Assembly: GCA_017654935.2 (NCBI GenBank)
Contig: CM065699.1
Location: 12,031,966 to 12,095,965, forward strand
Direction of reading: 5' to 3'
Source of the DNA: Phymorhynchus buccinoides
Taxonomy: Eukaryota; Mollusca; Gastropoda; Neogastropoda; Raphitomidae
Length of the DNA stretch: 64,000 bases
The notes under the pieces are model-generated. The model searched no databases. It was not told the origin of the DNA and saw only the letters and a list, made by a program, of their open reading frames with translations. Below, piece by piece: positions 52,601 through 53,874 of this stretch; position 1 is the stretch's first letter; each line of letters opens with the position of its first letter. The position numbers and the translations under genes were made by a program.

Positions 52601-53874
52601 CTTCACATGATATTAGACTTGTGTCTTGTCCAGTCAAAACGATCTTTAATGAGGATAAAAGGAATAAGCTTGAACATTGGTTTCTGTCGTTTAGTTTTTT
52701 TCTTTCTGACATCTATCCACTTCACATGATATTAGGACTTATGTCTTGTCTCTTTAGTCAAAACAGATCTTTAATGAGGATGAAAGAATAGTCTGTGCTC
52801 AGCTTGAACAGTGTTGATGTTTTTTGACATCTTGTCCTCAACAATACATAAATAACTAATAATATTAAAAAAAAGGCAAGAAAAACGAATTGACATAGAA
52901 CCAAAACTATGTATGTGCAAAACACAATGATAAAGAACACTACACAGTACTTGAACAAATGTGTGTGTGTGTGTGTCTTGTCTTATTTTTTTAATTGAAT
53001 GTACTGCACGTTGTTATGACTTAGACTGTGACTTGCATCATAATAGTTAAAAGTTGAAGTTTTTCATGATTTGGTTCTTTTGTTTGGAGTTTTAGTGGTG
53101 AAAATCTGTTTAACATCCTCCGGTCTAAAACAGATTTGATTTTGATGTTTAATTTAAAGTCTGTTCACAACAATGTGATGTTAGACTTAAATGTTACATT
53201 AATTAAACAGAAACAAAACAGACATAAACACATATGAATTAAAATGAGGGTCTGTGTGTGTGTGTGTGTCTGTGTGTGTGTGTGTGTGTGTGCGTGTGTG
53301 TGTGTGTCTGTGTGTGTGTGTGTGTGTGTGTGAAAAGAGGGAACAGAGGGGGAGCATTGTCTTATTTTTTTAAATTGAATTTACTGCACGTTGATTATGA
53401 CTTAGACTGCGTGACTTGCATCATAATAGTTAAAAGTTGAAGTTTTTCATGATTTGGTTCTTTTGTTTGGATATTTTAGTAGGTGAAAATCCATGACAAT
53501 ATTTCAGTTTAACGTCCTCATACAATTTTCTAAAACAGACACATTTTTTTGTTTTAGTCTAAAACAGGACATTAGTAGATATAAAGATGGTGGGAACGAT
53601 CCTGGAGGCAATGCCCGGAGGCAGTGCAACTCCAGGAAAGTCCCGAATTTTTAACGATACAGATGTATATAATTTTAGTAGGGTGCACAGATACCTATTT
53701 ATAATATTTTGATGATTTTCTAGCAGTATAGTCCTGATACGATTCATTTGTTTCTCCTTACAGCTGTCAGTCCAGCTGCAGCAGAGCAGCGAATACTGGT
53801 CGGAGAAAGTACGCAACCTCTCCGGACAGCTGGAGAGAGCGCGCCCCCTGACCTCTTCACCTCTCAAACGGTAA
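7178..53874 (+). CDS. Multi-exon long coiled-coil protein gene (5' end not seen)
   Basis: At least 25 exons on the plus strand join into one open frame of about 1148 codons. They were recognised because GC-rich open segments, each bounded by AG before and GT after, encode continuous charged amphipathic helix (E, Q, K, R, L, D rich, with almost no proline before residue 1070), and because the codon phases match at every junction. Exon spans are listed separately. Exons up to the one ending 30042 are all phase 0; the exons from 30834 to 44906 use phase-2 junctions that also join correctly. No catalytic motif, signal peptide or membrane segment is visible, so a structural or scaffold role is inferred. 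Family is uncertain: long sperm-tail, centrosomal or CCDC-type proteins (PMFBP1-like among them) are candidates by general character only. The C-terminal end carries a short YW-containing repeat and then a proline/serine tail. The start codon is not visible; the first exon begins in phase 0. Confidence 0.85.
7497..8470 (+). repeat. Dispersed repeat interrupted by a MITE
   Basis: Parts at 7497-7816 and 8389-8470 match 45419-45630 (AACTCTTCTAG, CTCAACCGACAAGAG, TGTCTTTGCATTTGGT, AGTGTAGAGTGATGTA), showing that the element at 7817-8388 was inserted later. Confidence 0.7.
7817..8388. mobile_element. MITE with ~55-bp inverted ends
   Basis: TAAAGGGCCAGCCACACGTC at the left and GATGTGTGGCTGGCCCTTA at the right, with further inverted matching to CGATTCGATC. 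A poly-G run is inside (8154-8183). Confidence 0.85.
8471..8678. mobile_element. Small MITE with CAGACCTGTTTAC ends
   Basis: Thirteen-base inverted ends, 208 bp, rich in TACTC/GAGTA. Lies inside a larger repeat in the A-B intron. Confidence 0.85.
8732..8780 (+). pseudogene. Decayed copy of exon A 3' end
   Basis: The stretch GCAGGAAGGAAACACTTCAG matches the end of exon A (GCAGGAAGAAAACGCTTCAG) with few differences, and weaker similarity continues on both sides. It has no useful open frame and is about 1.3 kb into the intron. Confidence 0.6.
9330..9985. mobile_element. Probable TTAA-bounded element
   Basis: TTAACTCATTCAACTCG at the left and GCGAATGAGTTAA at the right. Interior holds a short CT/GA hairpin near 9474-9515 and no frame. 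Just upstream, 9006-9120 carries a GTAAAGCGCTTTAGG motif and ATT repeats typical of retroposon tails. Confidence 0.6.
10102..10332 (+). CDS. Exon B (77 codons)
   Basis: Acceptor CACACACAG, donor AAG|GTGTGG. It encodes ISRQQQALKDQEAQLSS through SLQDKLQESRAK, residues 82-158, equal to eleven heptads. Its 3' part (from VWRHKY on) is the template for the array that follows immediately downstream. Confidence 0.85.
10333..11930 (+). repeat. Tandem array of exon B 3'-junction copies (pseudo-exons)
   Basis: Seven clear copies of the last ~99 bp of exon B plus the first ~45 bp of its intron follow the exon. The homologous GTG TGG codons start at 10389, 10536, 10683, 10824, 10971, 11128 and 11264, so the period is 141-157 bp. 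Each begins after a pyrimidine run and CAG and most end at a GTGTGG or GTGAGG donor. The AG would leave one extra base before the coiled-coil frame, so inclusion in phase 0 would shift frame. The copy at 10824 has an in-frame TAG and the copy at 11264 has an internal deletion. More decayed traces lie at about 11364-11461, 11622-11665 and 11881-11930. Confidence 0.85.
12020..12250 (+). CDS. Exon C (77 codons)
   Basis: Acceptor GGCACAG, donor GAG|GTAAAT. It encodes ELDKEQEIERLHKELES through SLKHKLQDSQQE, residues 159-235. Phase 0 at both ends and the same length as exon B. Confidence 0.87.
12432..12492 (+). pseudogene. Decayed copy of exon C 3' end
   Basis: Reads KDIANLKQKLQDSQLE, close to the exon C ending KDIVSLKHKLQDSQQE, but has a TGA and a frame shift just upstream and no GT donor at the expected place. 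Confidence 0.75.
13367..13450 (+). CDS. Exon D (28 codons)
   Basis: Acceptor TTGTTTACAG, donor GAG|GTCAGT. It encodes VLQGDKRARDLDTQLL through HSHTNQE, residues 236-263, exactly four heptads, phase 0 at both ends. Too short to show as a long ORF, but phase and helix character fit its neighbours. Confidence 0.8.
13499..13990 (+). repeat. Direct duplication inside the D-E intron
   Basis: About 110 bp at 13499-13620 recurs with divergence at 13876-13990; both contain TTAGGCACTTGTCATTA and TTTGAATGATTATGTG followed by a short GT run. Confidence 0.6.
14393..14560 (+). CDS. Exon E (56 codons)
   Basis: Acceptor TTTTTCATTTAG, donor GAG|GTAAAG. It encodes FQTNEDCISRLEYDLERS through KEQRTAAVEE, residues 264-319, eight heptads. 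A TTAA-flanked palindromic transposon starts 15 bp after the donor. Confidence 0.87.
14576..15135. mobile_element. Palindromic TTAA-flanked MITE (piggyBac-like by target site)
   Basis: The ends are TTAA|AGGGGCACCCTGACGG and its exact mirror CCGTCAGGGTGCCCCT|TTAA, leaving a 552-bp element. Long inner arms are also inverted copies (14580-14740 against 14960-15131), so the transcript could fold into a long hairpin. No transposase frame. The TTAA duplication is the piggyBac superfamily hallmark; the assignment rests on that alone. A related copy is at 57572-58422. Confidence 0.8.
15575..15645 (+). pseudogene. Decayed copy of exon F 5' part (outer)
   Basis: Contains ACATCGGCCCACCAGCAGC and flanking bases resembling the QVNLTSAHQR-coding part of exon F, with substitutions and small indels that break the frame. 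Confidence 0.55.
15735..16246. mobile_element. Non-autonomous DNA element ending TCCGAAAAATACGGTA
   Basis: About 510 bp that recurs in inverted orientation at 56126-56659. It ends in TGATCCGAAAAATACGGTA; the other copy starts with the mirror of this. No coding capacity seen. It separates two decayed exon F copies. Confidence 0.65.
16277..16335 (+). pseudogene. Copy of exon F 5' end with its acceptor (inner)
   Basis: CTTTCGCAG is followed by LKRLEQNAQQLQVNLTSA, identical in sequence to the start of exon F, then the frame runs into unrelated intron sequence and ends in a stop without a matching donor. Confidence 0.8.
16787..17029 (+). CDS. Exon F (81 codons)
   Basis: Acceptor TCTCTCGCAG, donor GAG|GTCAGT. 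It encodes LKRLEQNAQQLQVNLTS through CREDLRDKDNE, residues 320-400. Same length as exon A. Two partial copies of its 5' junction lie upstream at about 15575 and 16277. Confidence 0.87.
18797..18880 (+). CDS. Exon G (28 codons)
   Basis: Acceptor GTGTATTCAG, donor ACT|GTGAGT. It encodes IERLERGLQDTRQDL through KRQADNT, residues 401-428, four heptads. The donor runs straight into a GT/GA microsatellite (18881-19190). Confidence 0.83.
18881..19190 (+). repeat. GT/GA-rich microsatellite at the exon G donor
   Basis: About 310 bp of (GT)n broken by blocks of (GA)n, beginning at the splice donor itself. The long alternating ORFs on both strands here are repeat artefacts. Confidence 0.9.
19654..19737 (+). 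CDS. Exon H (28 codons)
   Basis: Acceptor GGTTTCTTTCAG, donor GAG|GTTGGT (weaker than the others). It encodes VTEVRSECEQVKEEL through YKDCAQE, residues 429-456, four heptads, phase 0. Confidence 0.82.
20527..20646 (+). CDS. Exon I (40 codons)
   Basis: Acceptor GATTCCAG, donor ATG|GTAAGG. It encodes LAHHEEKLMLMEKNLQ through LEQHSRKLM, residues 457-496. Exons I and J together make 112 residues, sixteen heptads, so the intron between them splits a module. Confidence 0.85.
21571..22503 (+). repeat. Three decayed upstream copies of exon J 5' junction
   Basis: Copies at 21571-21675, 22261-22346 and 22405-22503 resemble the first ~100 bp of exon J (GGTGAGCTGAGGGCGTCCC, then the ATACTGGAGAGGACCCAG motif). 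The first and third retain a CTCTTTCAG or CTTTCAG acceptor. All have early stops or indels. Confidence 0.8.
22557..22772 (+). CDS. Exon J (72 codons)
   Basis: Acceptor CTGTTTCAG, donor CAG|GTAAAT. It encodes GELRASQDRAAATEDEL through GAREQERMLATQ, residues 497-568. Its last 26 codons are the template of the five-unit array downstream. Confidence 0.87.
22838..23487 (+). repeat. Five 143-bp tandem units, each with a 78-bp phase-0 exon-like copy of exon J 3' end
   Basis: Units begin at 22838, 22981, 23124, 23267 and 23410, exactly 143 bp apart, and are nearly identical in exon and intron parts. Each exon-like part is 26 codons (TSKQQAQKLQVELEGA then REQERMLATQ) after ATGACATGCAG; the first four end in CAG|GTAAAT and are phase 0, so they could be spliced in without a frame shift using 65-bp introns. 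The fifth lacks a GT donor and reads on into RIELQTILMPG. The upstream pyrimidine tract is poor, so actual use is uncertain. Confidence 0.9.
23989..24156 (+). CDS. Exon K (56 codons)
   Basis: Acceptor CGTTTCCCCAG, donor AAG|GTGATA. It encodes VSQQDQVMDQLQCELR through CQRQIRDLSEK, residues 569-624, eight heptads. Confidence 0.87.
24228..24420 (+). pseudogene. Two decayed copies of exon K 3' part
   Basis: The first, 24228-24298, reads KNCITL, a TAG stop, then EDITVCQRQIRDLPDK and a GTGATA donor. The second, 24388-24420, keeps only VLEEDKANC, matching ALEEDIANC of exon K, and abuts a SINE. Confidence 0.75.
24421..24597 (-). mobile_element. tRNA-derived SINE, minus orientation, abutting exon L acceptor
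   Basis: Read on the minus strand it has a tRNA-like A box (GGTGGCAGAGTGGCTAAGAC, 24571-24590) and B box (GGGTTTGAATCCCGG, near 24512-24530), followed by the same body as the fuller copy at 41307. Its 5' end lies about 6 bp from the AG of exon L, so its complement supplies much of the pyrimidine tract. Confidence 0.8.
24604..24771 (+). CDS. Exon L (56 codons)
   Basis: Acceptor CCTTTCTTCCTGCAG, donor GAG|GTACTG. It encodes VKSRDESLVRHRTEG through CKKQLQQQAQE, residues 625-680, eight heptads. The acceptor tract overlaps the end of a SINE. Confidence 0.87.
25424..25507 (+). CDS. Exon M (28 codons)
   Basis: Acceptor GAATTGTTCAG, donor GAG|GTGAAT. It encodes IAKYEDMVSHVRADQ through QFRKTQSE, residues 681-708, four heptads. 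Confidence 0.83.
25605..26636 (-). mobile_element. Non-LTR retrotransposon (LINE) 3' fragment
   Basis: Read on the minus strand, an open stretch of about 200 residues carries the typical end of a Jockey/CR1-type reverse transcriptase: VRPVLEYGNPVWCPHL, then VEGVQKRFTKKI, RLTYLKLPSLEYRRLRG and near its end AWNNLPNEAV. A TGATA-type tandem tail (reads TATCATATCA on the plus strand, 25610-25626) marks the 3' end. The polymerase core and endonuclease are missing, so this is a 5'-truncated dead copy. A more decayed relative lies at 39585-40030. Confidence 0.85.
27110..27390 (+). mobile_element. tRNA-derived SINE, degraded copy
   Basis: Starts GAAGGTGGTAGAGTAGTTTA, has a B-box-like GGGTTCCAATCCGGG near 27169, and shares its body (AGTCGGTAAGAGCAGGGAG) with the copy at 41307. 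Confidence 0.75.
27444..27494 (+). pseudogene. Decayed upstream copy of exon N middle part
   Basis: CTGCGTGTTCAGCTTATGA and GTGCAGGG-like bases match the LRVQLTTVQGHHKETL-coding part of exon N with substitutions. Not usable as an exon. Confidence 0.6.
27516..27627 (-). mobile_element. Short interspersed repeat (GGACGTTAAAC family)
   Basis: On the plus strand it reads GTTTAACGTCCTCCGACC, later GATCCTGGAGGTACTGCAAT. The same pattern occurs at 1465-1578, 53505-53660, 60068-60215, 60256-60395 and 62610-62725. Confidence 0.75.
27715..27882 (+). CDS. Exon N (56 codons)
   Basis: Acceptor TTTCCTCCTCCTAG, donor GAG|GTAGGA. It encodes LMEREQAGQDLRVQL through RTTQQNNAMRDE, residues 709-764, eight heptads. 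A decaying array of its 3' junction follows. Confidence 0.87.
27916..28655 (+). repeat. Array of six exon N 3'-junction copies
   Basis: Copies end in GAG at about 28021, 28140, 28257, 28380, 28518 and 28649. The first three are nearly identical to exon N from SERSRHNACLKADLA on; later ones are progressively diverged. Copies two and three follow GTATGTATGTCAG, an AG taken from inside the exon, which would not give phase 0. Confidence 0.85.
28809..28892 (+). CDS. Exon O (28 codons)
   Basis: Acceptor TGTGACAG, donor GAG|GTGACC. It encodes VQAYEEKMRKMQLEL through ISKTAEEE, residues 765-792, four heptads. Confidence 0.83.
29215..29515 (-). mobile_element. Dispersed repeat, also at 48 and 31022
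   Basis: Inverted relative of the repeats at 48-430 and 31022-31400; shared motifs include a run reading CCTCGTGTGTTTGAG and TTTGCAAGT on the sense copies. It ends where the exon P array begins. Confidence 0.65.
29519..29874 (+). repeat. Three 129-bp in-frame units upstream of exon P
   Basis: A truncated copy at 29519 and full copies starting at 29617 and 29746 precede the native exon at 29875; spacing is exactly 129 bp (43 codons). Each full copy has the acceptor TTCTTTCAG, 25 codons of exon P (LNHFEERYSSLQQDLM then LSQEKQKEA), then GTGTGTGATGATAATG and an Asp/Glu-coding run leading to the next TTCTTTCAG. The whole array is one open frame joined to exon P. Confidence 0.9.
29875..30042 (+). 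CDS. Exon P (56 codons)
   Basis: Acceptor GCTTTCTTTCAG, donor GAG|GTCAGT. It encodes LNHFEERYSSLQQDL through MQDKLRSSKEE, residues 793-848, eight heptads. The same acceptor sequence occurs 129 and 258 bp upstream, so an extended exon starting earlier is possible and would stay in frame. Confidence 0.85.
30608..30782. mobile_element. Short MITE with CCGTATTTTTTGGACTATAAG termini
   Basis: Starts ACACCGTATTTTTTGGAC and ends in the near mirror ATAGTCCGAAAAATACAGTA, about 175 bp. Inner repeats read AAGGCG and GCGCCTTATAA. A related piece is at 21355-21507. Confidence 0.75.
30834..31006 (+). CDS. Exon Q (57 codons plus 2 bases)
   Basis: Acceptor GACGATTCCAG, donor CAAAA|GTCAGT. It encodes TNRLQAELDQQRLTN through NTWVQEQ, residues 849-905, and leaves AA, completed to AAG (K) by the first base of exon R. 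First exon with a phase change. Confidence 0.83.
31022..31400 (+). mobile_element. Dispersed repeat starting 15 bp after exon Q donor
   Basis: CAATAGGAATTGTTCGCAAA and about 370 bp after it match 48-430 of this window with moderate divergence, including GGGGAGTAAT and the CCTCGTGTGTTTGAG motif. Confidence 0.75.
31468..32055. mobile_element. Probable degraded inverted-repeat element
   Basis: GGGGCCGTCTCACAAG near the left and TGGTGAAACTCATCCC near the right resemble inverted ends like those of the clearer element at 48791-49134. The middle holds ATT repeats and an AAGCGCTCT motif. Confidence 0.4.
32598..33886 (+). repeat. 38-bp minisatellite, about 34 copies
   Basis: Unit pattern GGTCATTGTCAGACACGATT followed by TACCAACACACGCACAGA, with a few alternating substitutions (CAGACA or CGGACA, GATTTACC or GACTTGCC). 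None of the three plus-strand frames contains a stop, which produces ORFs up to 296 codons; these are repeat artefacts. It sits in the Q-R intron. Confidence 0.95.
33887..37826 (+). other. Rest of the Q-R intron
   Basis: Mostly T-rich or GT/CT simple sequence. It also holds a SINE at 35002, a 67-bp tandem repeat at 35641, a hairpin-forming segment at 36303-36325 with a run of TCCG repeats to about 36402, and a direct duplication at 36717-36780. No exon was found. Confidence 0.6.
35641..35855 (+). repeat. 67-bp tandem repeat, about 3.2 copies
   Basis: Unit begins TTGTACTGTCCTTATGTGCC and contains GGTCGAGAGGACGTAAAGC; copies start at 35641, 35708 and 35775 and are nearly identical. Confidence 0.85.
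37827..37859 (+). CDS. Exon R, micro-exon (33 bp)
   Basis: Acceptor TTTTGCAG, donor ATCAG|GTTAGT. The first G completes K906; then MANEKLGNKI; AG is left and completed to AGA (R) by exon S. Supported by fitting phases on both sides and by helix composition; small size makes it less certain. Confidence 0.72.
38191..38249 (+). repeat. (CA)n microsatellite in the R-S intron
   Basis: About 58 bp of pure CA, between exons R and S. Confidence 0.9.
39208..39249 (+). CDS. Exon S, micro-exon (42 bp)
   Basis: Acceptor TTTTAATTTTCAG, donor AAAGA|GTGAGT. Reads (R)EQSKAVMSLTSEK and leaves GA, completed to GAA (E) by exon T. Residues 917-930. Confidence 0.75.
39585..40030 (-). mobile_element. Degraded LINE fragment, relative of 25605-26636
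   Basis: Shares the TATCATATCA tail, CTTTTGCCCTCTA, and TAGTGATGATGCATTTAC with the copy at 25605. No open frame remains. Confidence 0.7.
40420..40513 (+). CDS. Exon T (31 codons plus 1 base)
   Basis: Acceptor GCATTTACAG, donor AGA|GTGGGT. Reads (E)LLMEQVQLLQKQNNKL through RHAECSKLR, residues 931-962, returning to phase 0 at the end. Confidence 0.8.
40764..41277 (+). repeat. 25-bp minisatellite, about 20 copies
   Basis: Unit TGTTCTGTGTGGCATGTTCT followed by GTTGA, with a few shortened units near 40950, 41065 and 41130. Because no minus-strand frame has a stop, ORFs up to 324 codons run through it; these are artefacts. Confidence 0.95.
41307..41712 (+). mobile_element. tRNA-derived SINE, fullest copy
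   Basis: Begins with a tRNA-like A box (GGTGGCAGAGTGGTTAAGAC, 41317-41336) and B box (GGGTTCGAATCCTGG, near 41380-41393), the internal pol III promoter layout. The body has AGTCGGTAAGAGCAGGGAG and the tail CCCGAATTTCACAGAGATAA. Not a working tRNA gene: the cloverleaf does not continue past the B box. Related heads are at 27110 and 24421; related tails at 21103-21198, 45628-45872 and 61735-62005. Confidence 0.88.
41857..42165 (+). mobile_element. Dispersed repeat (ACCCTGGCTAAAAGACT family)
   Basis: Contains GTACCCTGGCTAAAAGACTC, then CACTTGAACACTATGGTACA and GGGCAGCCACACTCC. Other copies are at 5555-5870, 13143-13290, 17121-17282 and 48039-48196, all on the plus strand. Confidence 0.85.
42412..42927 (+). 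repeat. Six 86-bp copies of exon U 5' junction
   Basis: Units start at 42412, 42498, 42584, 42670, 42756 and 42842, with the native exon as the seventh at 42928. Each carries TCTGTGTGCAG as acceptor and the VLQNQSAHQQALLSQL codons, then CTGAAATGAGTGTTCAGC where the native exon has its last codons and donor. Since 86 is not a multiple of 3, reading on from an upstream acceptor meets a stop in the second unit. Copies are almost identical. Confidence 0.92.
42928..42998 (+). CDS. Exon U (23 codons plus 2 bases)
   Basis: Acceptor TCTGTGTGCAG, donor AATGA|GTGAGG. Encodes VLQNQSAHQQALLSQL then KGRLSEN, residues 963-985, and leaves GA for exon V. Only this last of seven copies has the KGRLSEN codons and a fitting donor. 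Confidence 0.8.
43081..43387 (-). mobile_element. SINE-like repeat (GGGGATACCGGGGG family), minus copy
   Basis: Mirror of copies at 18117-18411, 35002-35308, 38519-38848, 46355-46674 and 47610-47935. Shared motifs are AACTTCCAGAAGGTGGGGGA (here on plus) and CAGCATGTCCGACTTCGG. One set ends in GAAGAAGAAG after GGCCTGGAACGCA; another ends after AAACTGTCTAAGCGATC. Confidence 0.82.
44110..44400 (+). repeat. Tandem repeat of ~88 bp, about 3.5 copies
   Basis: Units contain TGCCTTTTGCAAGAGTGAAT, TACTGATCAACAAGGG and CCTATTTGAGGCCACTTAA. An earlier diverged copy of the CAAGAGTGAATGCCC motif is at 44029. Confidence 0.85.
44804..44906 (+). CDS. Exon V (34 codons plus 1 base)
   Basis: Acceptor CTACTGTGCCCAG, donor GAG|GTGAGA. 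Reads (E)LEQDQEKKSSVATIEDL through NIQQLNSE, residues 986-1020, back to phase 0. The acceptor lies 25-60 bp after a repeat fragment with GCCCATGCACTTAGCACAC, seen also at 61775. Confidence 0.82.
44942..45420. mobile_element. TTAA-bounded MITE
   Basis: Starts TTAACTCACTTGGGAC and ends GTCCTGAGTGAGTTAA, imperfect inverted ends with TTAA at both borders. It starts 35 bp after the exon V donor. No transposase frame. Confidence 0.7.
45929..45991 (+). pseudogene. Decayed copy of exon V 3' end
   Basis: TCCAATATTGACAATATCCA and ACAGCTCAACTCA match the SNVDNIQQLNS-coding end of exon V, followed by AGTGAG in place of the donor. Confidence 0.75.
46879..47061 (+). CDS. Exon W (61 codons)
   Basis: Acceptor GGGTGACAG, donor CTG|GTGGGT. 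Encodes LSSVQQDNSRLRSELQ through LRTQVEARNRHDSSP and AMADPERL, residues 1021-1081. The coiled coil ends here in a Ser/Pro-containing linker. Confidence 0.82.
47095..47285 (+). repeat. Four 42-bp units with a fragment of exon W 3' end
   Basis: Units at 47095, 47137, 47179 and 47221 read GTGTGATTCTTTTGATGC then GAGGCCAGGAATAGCA; the last continues as CATGACTCCAGCCCC, like the end of exon W. The period is a multiple of 3, but no splice sites are evident. Confidence 0.8.
48261..48353 (+). CDS. Exon X (31 codons)
   Basis: Acceptor GTTGGTGCGCAG, donor GAG|GTGAGG. Encodes TRAALTKAMEDTGVTDP and QNLDKSYWIQRVGE, residues 1082-1112. The SYW begins a motif repeated in exon Y. Flanked by a dispersed repeat about 65 bp upstream and a MITE 15 bp downstream. 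The acceptor pyrimidine tract is weak. Confidence 0.78.
48369..48573. mobile_element. Small MITE with CAGACCTGTTTAC ends, near exon X donor
   Basis: Begins CAGACCTGTTACC and ends GTAAACAGGTCTG, 205 bp; the inverse copy at 8471-8678 has CAGACCTGTTTAC at both ends and matching interior in reverse complement. No frame. Confidence 0.85.
48722..49286. mobile_element. TTAA MITE with a second element nested in it
   Basis: Outer ends TTAACCCCTTCATTGCC and GGCAATGAAGGGGTTAA; an uninterrupted relative is at 17444-17674. The inner element spans about 48791-49134, with ends CAGGGTCGAGTTTC and GAAACTCGCCCCTG, one mismatch in 14. The outer family matches the TTAACCC piggyBac end style; the inner is hAT-like only by its CAGGG start. 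Confidence 0.75.
49652..50115. mobile_element. TTAA MITE containing a related nested MITE
   Basis: Outer ends TTAACCCCTTGACCGCC and GGCAGTCAAGGGGTTAA. Inside, 49777-50024 has TTAACTCTTTCACCGCCA and TTGGCGGTGAAAGGGTTAA. A solo relative of the inner element is at 58444-58686. Confidence 0.78.
50504..50767. mobile_element. Inverted-repeat element related to 54525-54966
   Basis: Ends contain TATATCACCG and its imperfect mirror CAGTGATATG, with AGAGATGTAAGTC and GACTTGCGTCTCT inside. Interior shares TTTGACCTGAAATGACC with the other copy. Confidence 0.6.
51121..51595 (+). repeat. 52-57-bp tandem repeat, about 8 copies
   Basis: Unit TAAAGTGAGTGTTGTGGGG, TTGTTGTTTTAGCTATTGGG, TGAGCAATTTATAAACAG; two units lack 5 bp. 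Every unit contains a donor-like AAAGTGAGT and an acceptor-like TTGTTTTAG, only ~27 bp apart. Lies in the X-Y intron. Confidence 0.9.
52487..52830 (+). repeat. Tandem repeat of ~100-120 bp, three to four copies
   Basis: Copies contain GACATCTATCCACTTCACAT and AACGATCTTTAATGAGGAT (or CAGATCTTTAATGAGGATG); starts near 52487, 52588 and 52708, last part diverged. Confidence 0.8.
52966..53510 (+). repeat. Direct duplication with GT microsatellite
   Basis: About 150 bp at 52975-53125 recurs at 53357-53510 (TTACTGCACGTTGATTATGA, AAAAGTTGAAGTTTTTCATG). A (GT)n run at 53250-53331 lies between them. Confidence 0.8.
53505..53660 (-). mobile_element. Short interspersed repeat, 100 bp upstream of exon Y
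   Basis: Mirror of the copies at 60068 and 60256: GTTTAACGTCCTCATAC, GACATTAGTAGATATAAAGA, GGAACGATCCTGGAGGCAAT, ending CCAGGAAAGTCCCGAATTT. Confidence 0.82.
53764..53874 (+). CDS. Exon Y, last recognised exon (36 codons and stop)
   Basis: Acceptor CTCCTTACAG. Encodes LSVQLQQSSEYWSEKV, RNLSGQLERARPLTSS, PLKR then TAA; residues 1113-1148. The EYW..KV.NLSGQL segment repeats the SYW..RV.ELSVQL of exons X/Y at an 18-residue spacing. The bases CG|GTAACC at the stop also look like a splice donor, so a further exon cannot be excluded, but none is recognised downstream. Confidence 0.78.
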   Translation: MSVQLQQSSEYWSEKVRNLSGQLERARPLTSSPLKR

